A DNA stretch of 64,000 bases from Closterium sp. Naga37s-1 (taxonomy: Eukaryota > Streptophyta > Zygnematophyceae > Desmidiales > Closteriaceae): positions 72,001 through 136,000 of the forward strand of contig CANJKZ010000533.1 in the NCBI GenBank assembly GCA_947471745.1, read 5' to 3'. The notes under the pieces were generated by a model. It ran no database searches. It was not told the origin of the DNA and saw only the letters and a program-made list of their open reading frames with translations. Each line of letters begins with the position of its first letter. Position 1 is the first letter of the stretch. Shown piece by piece: positions 36,601 to 44,900 of the stretch. The position numbers and the translations under genes are program-made.

Positions 36601-39600
36601 TGAGGGAGCGCGTGGCGAGTGAGGGAGCGCGTGGCGAGTGAGGGAGCGCGTGGCGAGTGAGGGAGCGCGTGGCGAGTGAGGGAGCGCGTGGCGAGTGAGG
36701 GAGCGCGTGGCGAGTGAGGGAGCGCGTGGCGAGTGAGGGAGCGCGTGGCGAGTGAGGGTGCGCGTGGGGCGAGTGAGGGAGCGCGTGGCGAGTGAGGGCG
36801 CGTGTGGCGAGTGAGGGTGCGCGTGGCGAGTGAGGGTGCGCGTGGCGAGTGAGGGTGCGCGTGGCGAGTGAGGGAGCGCGTGGCGAGTGAGGGAGCGCGT
36901 GGCGAGTGAGGGAGCGCGTGGCGAGTGAGGGAGCGCGTGGCGAGTGAGGGTGCGCGTGGCGAGTGAGGGTGCGCGTGGGGCGAGTGAGGGAGCGCGTGGC
37001 GAGTGAGGGCGCGTGGGGCGAGTGAGGGAGCGCGTGGCGAGTGAGGGCGCGTGGGGCGAGTGAGGGAGCGCGTGGCGAGTGAGGGAGCGCGTGGCGAGTG
37101 AGGGAGCGCGTGGCGAGTGAGGGAGCGCGTGGCGAGTGAGGGAGCGCCTGGCGAGTGAGGGAGCGCGTGGCGAGTGAGGGAGCGCGTGGCGAGTGAGGGT
37201 GCGCGTGGCGAGTGAGGGTGCGCGTGGCGAGTGAGGGTGCGCGTGGCGAGTGAGGGTGCGCGTGGCGAGTGAGGGTGCGCGTGGCGAGTGAGGGTGCGCG
37301 TGGCGAGTGAGGGTGCGCGTGGCGAGTGAGGGTGCGCGTGGCGAGTGAGGGTGCGCGTGGCGAGTGAGGGTGCGCGTGGCGAGTGAGGGTGCGCGTGGCG
37401 AGTGAGGGTGCGCGTGGCGAGTGAGGGTGCGCGTGGCGAGTGAGGGTGCGCGTGGCGAGTGAGGGAGCGCGTGGCGAGTGAGGGAGCGCGTGGCGAGTGA
37501 GGGTGCGCGTGGCGAGTGAGGGAGCGCGTGGCGAGTGAGGGTGCGCGTGGCGAGTGAGGGTGCGCGTGGCGAGTGAGGGTGCGCGTGGCGAGTGAGGGAG
37601 CGCGTGGCGAGTGAGGGTGCGCGTGGCGAGTGAGGGTGCGCGTGGCGAGTGAGGGTGCGCGTGGCGAGTGAGGGTGCGCGTGGCGAGTGAGGGAGCGCGT
37701 GGCGAGTGAGGGCGCGTGGGGCGAGTGAGGGAGCGCGTGGCGAGTGAGGGCGCGTGGGGCGAGTGAGGGAGCGCGTGGCGAGTGAGGGAGCGCGTGGCGA
37801 GTGAGGGAGCGCGTGGCGAGTGAGGGAGCGCGTGGCGAGTGAGGGAGCGCGTGGCGAGTGAGGGTGCGCGTGGCGAGTGAGGGTGCGCGTGGCGAGTGAG
37901 GGTGCGCGTGGCGAGTGAGGGTGCGCGTGGCGAGTGAGGGTGCGCGTGGCGAGTGAGGGTGCGCGTGGCGAGTGAGGGTGCGCGTGGCGAGTGAGGGTGC
38001 GCGTGGCGAGTGAGGGTGCGCGTGGCGAGTGAGGGTGCGCGTGGCGAGTGAGGGTGCGCGTGGCGAGTGAGGGTGCGCGTGGCGAGTGAGGGTGCGCGTG
38101 GCGAGTGAGGGTGCGCGTGGCGAGTGAGGGTGCGCGTGGCGAGTGAGGGAGCGCGTGGCGAGTGAGGGTGCGCGTGGCGAGTGAGGGTGCGCGTGGCGAG
38201 TGAGGGTGCGCGTGGCGAGTGAGGGTGCGCGTGGCGAGTGAGGGTGCGCGTGGCGAGTGAGGGTGCGCGTGGCGAGTGAGGGTGCGCGTGGCGAGTGAGG
38301 GTGCGCGTGGCGAGTGAGGGTGCGCGTGGCGAGTGAGGGTGCGCGTGGCGAGTGAGGGTGCGCGTGGCGAGTGAGGGTGCGCGTGGCGAGTGAGGGTGCG
38401 CGTGGCGAGTGAGGGTGCGCGTGGCGAGTGAGGGTGCGCGTGGCGAGTGAGGGTGCGCGTGGCGAGTGAGGGTGCGCGTGGCGAGTGAGGGTGCGCGTGG
38501 CGAGTGAGGGTGCGCGTGGCGAGTGAGGGTGCGCGTGGCGAGTGAGGGTGCGCGTGGCGAGTGAGGGTGCGCGTGGCGAGTGAGGGTGCGCGTGGCGAGT
38601 GAGGGAGCGCGTGGCGAGTGAGGGTGCGCGTGGCGAGTGAGGGTGCGCGTGGCGAGTGAGGGTGCGCGTGGCGAGTGAGGGTGCGCGTGGCGAGTGAGGG
38701 TGCGCGTGGCGAGTGAGGGAGCGCATGGCGAGTGAGGGAGCGCGTGGCGAGTGAGGGAGCGCGTGGCGAGTGAGGGTGCGCGTGGCGAGTGAGGGTGCGC
38801 GTGGCGAGTGAGGGTGCGCGTGGCGAGTGAGGGTGCGCGTGGCGAGTGAGGGTGCGCGTGGCGAGTGAGGGTGCGCGTGGCGAGTGAGGGTGCGCGTGGC
38901 GAGTGAGGGTGCGCGTGGCGAGTGAGGGTGCGCGTGGCGAGTGAGGGAGCGCGTGGCGAGTGAGGGTGCGCGTGGCGAGTGAGGGAGCGCGTGGCGAGTG
39001 AGGGTGCGCGTGGCGAGTGAGGGTGCGCGTGGCGAGTGAGGGTGCGCGTGGCGAGTGAGGGTGCGCGTGGCGAGTGAGGGTGCGCGTGGCGAGTGAGGGT
39101 GCGCGTGGCGAGTGAGGGTGCGCGTGGCGAGTGAGGGTGCGCGTGGCGAGTGAGGGTGCGCGTGGCGAGTGAGGGTGCGCGTGGCGAGTGAGGGAGCGCG
39201 TGGCGAGTGAGGGTGCGCGTGGCGAGTGAGGGTGCGCGTGGCGAGTGAGGGTGCGCGTGGCGAGTGAGGGTGCGCGTGGCGAGTGAGGGTGCGCGTGGCG
39301 AGTGAGGGTGCGCGTGGCGAGTGAGGGTGCGCGTGGCGAGTGAGGGTGCGCGTGGCGAGTGAGGGTGCGCGTGGCGAGTGAGGGTGCGCGTGGCGAGTGA
39401 GGGTGCGCGTGGCGAGTGAGGGTGCGCGTGGCGAGTGAGGGTGCGCGGGGGGGCGGAACGTACACATGCGGATGCTGTCGCCGAGCAGCCCCAGGTCCAC
39501 GTAGAACTCTGCGCGTGGGGGGATTGGCGTGGGGGAGGGGGAAAGGGGGGAAGAGGGGAGAGAGACGGCGGTAGGCCCAGAGACAAGTCCACAGCGTGAG

Positions 39601-40032
39601 TGCGAGCGAATATGGGGGGGAGAAGAGGAGAAATTAGGCCTCGTGCTACGGCCGGCTAAAAAAGTGCGCCGCAGCGATCCACGGCCGCCATTGATAGCCA
39701 AGCGACAACGCGGCCGCTGCTGCTGCTGCGCACAAGGGGAAGGTCGCGCCAGGCGCGCAGCACCCAGCGTCGACGGGGCCCTATCGGCCGAGCGGTCAGT
39801 GGCCGGTACTAGTGCGCTCTCTGACTAGCCTGCTGGCGTGCCCCTCGCGCCAACGAGCCTACGCGCGACGCTCACCAAACGCGCCGAGCGCGATGCCGAC
39901 GAGCAGCAGCGCGACGGTGTACGGCACGCGCGTGTTATTGAAGATCTGCCGGCACAGCGCGCCGAGCGCCAGCGACACGGCCATGAACAGCAGCGCCACC
40001 TCCCCGCCCGGCACGTAACTCGCCGCACCCAT
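19959..40032 (-). CDS. SOS1: SOS1/NHX7-type plasma-membrane Na+/H+ antiporter with an internal gap
   Basis: SOS1 exports Na+ across the plasma membrane in exchange for H+. Exon 1 (40032-39876) gives MGAASYVPGGEVALLFMAVS and TRVPYTVALLLVGIALG. Exon 2 (39508-39464) and exon 3 (27226-27135) join in frame as LGDSIRMWAAIEPNIIFFVF, confirming one 12,237-bp intron. Exon 4 is 26972-26895 (VQIFLLAVPGVVITTGFLG). Exon 5 starts at 26469 and carries LSTTDPVAVVALLKELGASK and EALMNDG, the ion-binding ND motif. Membrane exons continue to 24009 (AYIANTLIFVL, LSRVVVVGVLYPG, ILVWSGLRGGIAL). The next exon (from 23939 or 23937) already encodes the cytoplasmic SPILEAVILESEEEETEARK, so about 230 residues are absent. 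Then come IIKTKQVTQAILAELYGYVE, a cyclic-nucleotide-binding-like region (EGQPAQGVWLIASG, GSSVGLYETLSG, DSVLHCFFIDRQRI) and ERAMQLSVFGNK. The last exon is Ala/Ser/Pro-rich and its frame and stop are less certain. Confidence 0.92.
20255..20295. repeat. CTG/CAG trinucleotide run encoding poly-alanine in the last SOS1 exon
   Basis: A run of about thirteen CTG triplets on the plus strand. In the SOS1 frame proposed for the last exon it reads as a stretch of about 12-13 alanines. Poly-alanine is a common low-complexity feature in GC-rich genomes. In the neighbouring frame it would be poly-glutamine, so it does not itself settle the exon frame. Confidence 0.85.
23594..23805. repeat. Pentanucleotide (agcac) microsatellite in an SOS1 intron
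   Basis: About 42 copies of the pentamer agcac, interspersed with accgc variants, in the intron between the ARKFLEDVRLNVPE and IIKTKQVTQAIL exons. It generates long false open frames of the STAQH or LCCAV type on both strands. Confidence 0.95.
24653..24760. repeat. (CA)n microsatellite with CGCA interruptions, SOS1 intron
   Basis: A CA dinucleotide run of about 100 bp with periodic cgca interruptions, in the intron before the AYIANTLIFVL exon of SOS1. It is (TG)n on the sense strand. Confidence 0.95.
25258..25455. repeat. 10-bp repeat (tggcatggtg) in an SOS1 intron
   Basis: About 19 tandem copies of tggcatggtg or tggcatcgtg, with the g/c variants arranged in alternating blocks. It lies in the intron between the FNDYIIEITITICGSYM exon and the AVTNMSGVMSDMTLGM exon. 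The sense-strand unit caccatgcca lacks GT and AG. Confidence 0.95.
26400..26615 (-). repeat. Partial duplication of SOS1 exon 5 including its acceptor
   Basis: CVLPYGWSWSTAMLLG is encoded twice, at about 26469-26420 and again at about 26605-26556. Each copy follows its own AG acceptor. Only the lower-coordinate copy continues into DPVAVVALLKELGASK. The other reads GGLLSTTT and then runs into intron-like sequence. Confidence 0.85.
26793..26915 (-). repeat. 31-bp repeat, 4 copies, spanning the SOS1 exon 4 donor
   Basis: Four tandem copies of a 31-bp unit, each with a GCAAG|GT[AT]CGC donor, starting at 26800, 26831, 26862 and 26893 on the plus strand. The highest-coordinate copy is the genuine end of exon 4 (VICK). 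Using a downstream copy would add 31 bases and shift the frame. Confidence 0.92.
27103..27160 (-). repeat. 29-bp duplication of the SOS1 exon 3 donor
   Basis: The plus-strand sequence caccttgatctggtgcag occurs at 27103 and 27132. On the minus strand this duplicates the end of exon 3 (LHQIK) with its GTGCG donor. The 27132 copy is the one that preserves the frame into exon 4. Confidence 0.92.
27447..39450. repeat. 12-kb 19-bp minisatellite array filling SOS1 intron 2
   Basis: About 630 tandem copies of a 19-bp unit, gcgagtgagggtgcgcgtg, make up nearly all of a 12,237-bp intron. The splice sites at 39463 and 27227 restore the frame exactly. Three main unit types differ after gaggg: T (tgcgcgtg), A (agcgcgtg) and C (cgcgtggg). 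A 21-bp junction form (tgcgcgtggg followed by gcgag) recurs every 135-500 bp between 27.8 and 37.0 kb, marking higher-order blocks. From about 37.2 to 39.45 kb the array is mostly T units. The sense-strand consensus has no GT, AG or stop codon, and so all three minus frames stay open for over 4,000 codons. Confidence 0.98.
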
Positions 40033-40833
40033 GGCTCCCGCGGCTCTCGCGCCGTTCGGAACACGCGAGTGGGATTTGCGTGGCTAAGGGTAGCGCAGGG
40101 GTGAATTGGAGAGCGCCTCTACGCCGCCCTACGCGCTGATTGCGCGACTGACGCGGTCAGGAAGGCTCATAACGTTAGTGCGTGAACTTGGACGCGTATT
40201 TGCGGCGACAGAAGAGTCTCGGTGCCAGATGGGAGAATGAAAAGTGACGAGGGAGGCATTGCAGATGCAGCAGCATGCAGTGCCGTGAGGTGGAATGACC
40301 TTTCTCTCCTCTGGCGGTTTGCACGGCTCGGCTCGAAATGGGCAAGTGGAGATGAGAGAAAGTGGCCGCCACCACATGAGCCTGCCCACCATTTGATTTC
40401 ACCATCTTTTCGTAATAGCTCAACGCCGCATGACAACGATTTGTTGGTGTACTGTAGGTCCATTCAAACAAAAAAACTGCCCTGCACAAAAATTCTCGTT
40501 GCCCGAATGACTTCGAGAACAAGCAGCAGCGAGTGGTTGAGGTTCGTTGAATGTAGGGCGTCCAGGCTATGTCCTGTGAATGACTGCCAACGCATCAGTT
40601 GCCCTTTGGCCTTAGGCTTGTCTGCAATATCATTGGCTGACGACCACGATCGCTTGTCCTGCTTTCCACGTCACTCCCCGTTCATCCAACCAAAGCAATC
40701 GCTAAACTTCAGTTGCAAACTGGTAGTGTAGGGCGAGACCTGAAATAAGGTTTTTGCATAGATTCGAGCTTACCAATAACGGGACACACTTCCCCTTTTC
40801 CCCTTTCTTTCCGCACAGCACGGCAGCACAGCC
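40033..40833. promoter_or_regulatory. Divergent promoter region between SOS1 and mitochondrial bL32
   Basis: 801 bp separate the SOS1 start (minus) from the bL32m start (plus), so both promoters and 5' UTRs lie here. The interval from 40140 to 40760 has mixed base composition and no long open frame with recognisable similarity. The stretch just before the bL32m ATG is pyrimidine-rich. Confidence 0.5.
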
Positions 40834-41549
40834 ATGGCACTCACTCGCCGCCTTACCTCGCCAGGCGACCTGCGCGCGTGTCTCGGCGCAGTCTACCGCG
40901 CGTTTTCCACCTCCATCCCCTCCGCCCATCCGTTCCCCTCCCAGCACGGTCTCCCGCATGCGCCAAATTGCGCCGCGTCGTCGCGATCCGATCAGCCAAC
41001 CCTTCCGTGCACCCCCTACGATCTCGAGCAGCATGGAAGCGCAGCTGAGCCGTTGATTCACCCTGCCGTCCCCGTCGCTTCCGGCCCTTCCGTTTTAGCC
41101 CCGACCCATTCACGATTGACGCCAGATGATGCGAATCGATTTGCGGTTATGGCGGTTCCCAAGAGGAAGGTACGCAGCAGTTTCCTCTGACTCGTGGTTG
41201 CAAGCAGTCACCTTGCGACGTCCGACCGTGCCTCCGTGTGCCTCTCACGCCATCACGTGCAGGTGACGCCATCGCGGAAAGGCATCAGAAATGGGCCCAA
41301 GGCGCTCAAGGCTGTACCGGTGGTGGTCAGATGCCTGTGAGTGAAGCAGCTATTCACCTCTTTCCATGCTTGGCAGTCGTCCCTTTGCACTGCCGTGCCT
41401 GCAACCATGCCACGCCATGCCACACCCCCTCATGCCAACCCATTGCGTCCTCCCCAATGGCATGACTCAGGAGTTGCGGGTGTGTGAAGCTGCAGCACCA
41501 GTACTGCTGCAAGGACGGGGACAGACACCGCCAGCCAGCTTCGGAGTAG
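40834..41549 (+). CDS. MRPL32: Mitochondrial large-subunit ribosomal protein bL32m
   Basis: Three exons (40834-41169, 41263-41336, 41471-41549) join in frame to encode 162 residues. The first 105 or so form an Arg/Ser-rich presequence (MALTRRLTSPGDLRACLGAV). The bL32 domain then starts at the invariant AVPKRKV and continues SRKGIRNGPKALKAVPVVV. The zinc-ribbon cysteines follow across the second splice junction: RCLSCGCVKL, then YCCKDG. Plant mitochondrial bL32 proteins have the same long N-terminus and the same AVPKRKV...RNGPKALK signature, and the mature protein sits in the mitochondrial large subunit. Length and cysteine spacing are normal for the family. The first ATG of the open frame is used. 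No alternative identity is likely. Confidence 0.94.
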
Positions 41550-41699
41550 GGCTGTGCTCCTCCAGCAAGCTAGCTTTTAGATAGGAGTTGGAGCAATCAT
41601 GGGCAGCAGGTGAAGGCTTTATGCAACCAGATCTTATGATTTGGTTTGCCTTGAGCAAAGTTTCTACCCACCACACTAGCCCTGACACAAAAGTTTTTG

Positions 41700-41705
41700 A
41701 ATAAA
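41700..41705 (+). terminator. Polyadenylation signal AATAAA of bL32m
   Basis: AATAAA sits 151 bp after the bL32m stop codon, followed by AT-rich sequence. The last exon of the convergent kinesin gene begins about 210 bp further on, so the two 3' UTRs may touch or overlap. Confidence 0.6.
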
Positions 41706-41912
41706 TATATCGGGCTACGTATTGCACAACACAAACAAGCCAGTTCGCCTAGTTGCAGCTTCTCTCTAGTGCTTCATATGTTATGAGCTACCATACTTCA
41801 TGCATTCGATCTTAGTAGACCTTGCTGTGCTCGCCACATCTGCTGCATACCCAGCGGTGCACGCAAGCACGTGTGTCAGGAGTCAAATGGGTGGCACCAC
41901 GTGCGTCGCCTG

Positions 41913-44900
41913 TCACCGCACGGGCTGGAAGCCAGCAGCGGGCGCTAGGCACGTGGCGCACAGGTCAGCATCTCTGGCGCATTCCTCGCAGTCTGTTGTG
42001 GATGCACGGGGGGTGAAGGGGTGAGGGTAAGGGGGCAGGGGGAGCAGCAAGTACCGGTATGATTGGCATCATGCAGAGGGATGTTTGTGTTACAATAGCA
42101 GACTACGAGCGGGTGGAAGAAGAGTGCTAGGAACAAGAATTTCAGGGCACGCTGATGGAGCACACAAGGCAAAAAAAGGCAGCGGCAGTGATTGCAATTC
42201 AGAGGTTGCAGAGAGTGAGAGCAGTGAAAGATGCGATCGCAGTGGTTCAGGTACACACGTGACGTGTGCAGCACATGTGCTTAAGGAAAGGCATGGGGAA
42301 AGGGAGAGGGCGAGCATCAGGGATGGAGAATGTAGCTGTGAGTGGGAGTGAGAGAGATGAATGGGAGAGAGGGCGAGAGAAAGCGGGGCACGCATGGTTG
42401 CAGGGTGCAACGAGGCGTACAGCACGAGTGGTGGCACGGCAGGGTCTGCGTGGAGATGGGGGCGTCGAAACAATTCTTGCAAAAATAATCCCCCCCGGAG
42501 TCCATTTCCATGCCATCGTCATCGCCATCATCAGCATCATCGAGATGATGATGCGGATGATGGGGATGATGATGATGGTGATGGAGAGGGAGGAGGTGAT
42601 GGAGGCAGTCCTCTACCGGGTCTATCTCTGAGCCGCTCGTGCTGCTGCCCTCTGCCCGCACTCGCATCTGCGCTCCACACCGTTGTCACGACGCCGTTCA
42701 AGCCACACGGTCCACGCATGGAGTTGTTGTTGCATCGTTGCATCGCCATGCCACATGCAGGGGAGCAGAGGGGAGGAGCGTGGAGGGGATGGGGCGGGGA
42801 GGGGAAGAGCGTACAGCACAGGATAAGGGAAGGTGAGGCAGTGAAGCAGCCATGATTTTAGTGGCAGCTGGCAAAACATGGTGGAGGATTAGCAGCGTGG
42901 CATGGCAGGAGGGGGAAGATCTGAAGGAGCTGAGTGACGACGGTATGGTCCAAACGCCTTTCTTCAGGAAGCTTCACTCCCTGTCATCTGTGAGCTCACA
43001 CCAGCTGCCTCATTCTGTGTGCCTTGCGTATGTATGCCTGTGAGGATCATATTGAGAGGAGGTGAGGGATGAACTCTAGTGAAGCGGGTAAAAGGATCAG
43101 GTTGGAAGGAGCAAGACGGGCGGCAGGGGAGGGGAGACAGGAACAGGAAGGGAGGAGCAGGGAGGGCGGAGCAGGAACGGGGGAGGGGCGGGAGAGCACC
43201 TTAGCGACCTCGAGCTTGGTGAGAGCTGTTTCCATGTCCGCCTCCAGAGCCATCAGCTCCCTCAACGTCAACCCCGCCAGCTGCTCGCCCTGTAACACAA
43301 GGGGCGGTGGGAGGGGATGATGTGTGGCACCGAGTGAGAGAGGAAGCAGGAGCGAGAGGAAGGAGGAGCGAGAGGAAGCAGGAGCGAGAGGAAGGAGGAG
43401 CTGGCAGGTGATCTGTCTCTAGTTCTACAAAGCTGGAAAAGTGGTTGGGTGACGGGGCAGGAGAGAGCCATTGCGGAAAGTGATCAATCCCACACTGCCA
43501 CCCCGTGCTTCCTACCTTTCTACGGGCGAGTTCCTCCTTGAGCACACACGTCTCTCGCTCCACCGCCATCTGCACTCGCACCTCCCCCTCCCCACTCGCC
43601 CCCTCCCCTCCACGCACCCCCAACCCGCCCGCCGGGGAGACAGGAACAGGAAGGGAGGAGCAGGGAGGGCGGAGCAGGAACGGGGGAGGGGCGGGAGAGC
43701 ACCTTAGCGACCTCGAGCTTGGTGAGAGCTGTTTCCATGTCCGCCTCCAGAGCCATCAGCTCCCTCAACTTCAACCCCGCCAGCTGCTCGCCCTGTAACA
43801 CAAGGGGCGGTGGGAGGGGATGATGTGTGGCACCGAGTGAGAGAGGAAGCAGGAGCGAGAGGAAGGAGGAGCGAGAGGAAGCAGGAGCGAGAGGAAGGAG
43901 GAGCTGGCAGGTGATCTGTCTCTAGTTCTACAAAGCTGGAAAAGTGGTTGGGTGACGGGGCAGGAGAGAGCCATTGCGGAAAGTGATCAATCCCACACTG
44001 CCACCCCGTGCTTCCTACCTTTCTACGGGCGAGTTCCTCCTTGAGCACACACGTCTCTCGCTCCACCGCCATCTGCACTCGCACCTCCCCCTCCCCACTC
44101 GCCCCCTCCCCTCCACGCACCCCCAACCCGCCCGCCGACCCCGCCCTGATCAGCTCCATGGCCTGCTCCGACAAGCTCACCCTGCCCTCACTGCCCCCCT
44201 CACTGCCCACCCCCTCGCTGCGCATGCTCTCCCCTTTCCGCAGCTCCCCCAGCCACCGCCCGCTGCCCCCAATGCTGCCCGCCAGCTCCGCCATCTCCTC
44301 CGCATCCAGCAACCCCCCTCGCGCTGCCGCCCCCCCACCGCCCTCCCTGCCACTGCCCTCACTCTTGACAGACGAGGAGCGACTGCCCCCGCCCATGTGT
44401 CTGAGCTCAGCGACGAGCACCCACATGGTGCTCAGATCCCTCTCTAGAGCCGCCTCCCTCTGCTGTGCTGCCGCCAGGCTCTGCTGTAACTCGCCCACCT
44501 CCCTCTCCCGCACCGCCAGCATTGCATCCTTCTCTGCTTCCAGCCGCGCTGCCACTGCCGCCACCGCTCCCACCGCCCCCTGCTTCCTCATGCCCTCTCC
44601 TCCGCCATCTCCTGCGCTCTCTCCGACCTCCCCACCATCTCCGGCCTCCCCACTCTCCACTCCTCCTGCCTCTGCAGCAGCAGCAGTTCGGTACGCTGCC
44701 AGCTCAGCACGGGCAGCTGCCAGCTCAGCCTCCACGAGCTGGTGCTGCTGCCGCTGCTCCTGCCACTGCGCCTCCCTCGCCCTCGCCGCCTCCACCTGCT
44801 GCAGCAACCCACTCACATCCGGCCGCCCATCTGGCCCATTCATATACGCCCCGTCTAAAAACGACGCCAGGGACGACGTCCCGGCCGCAGCACCTGACCC

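Noticed and set aside
27169-39701. Three overlapping minus-strand open frames of about 4,100 codons encoding a TLTRHAHPHSPRAPSLA repeat protein
   Set aside because: They are the 19-bp minisatellite read in all three frames. The unit has no stop codon, 3 x 19 bp gives a 19-residue period in every frame, and the flanking exons splice straight across the array in a conserved frame.
43200-43792. MADS K-box-like motif (GEQLAGLKLRELMALEADME)
   Set aside because: The resemblance is short. The exon sits within the kinesin gene between its coiled coil and RING, and no MADS domain is present, so convergent leucine-heptad similarity is more likely.
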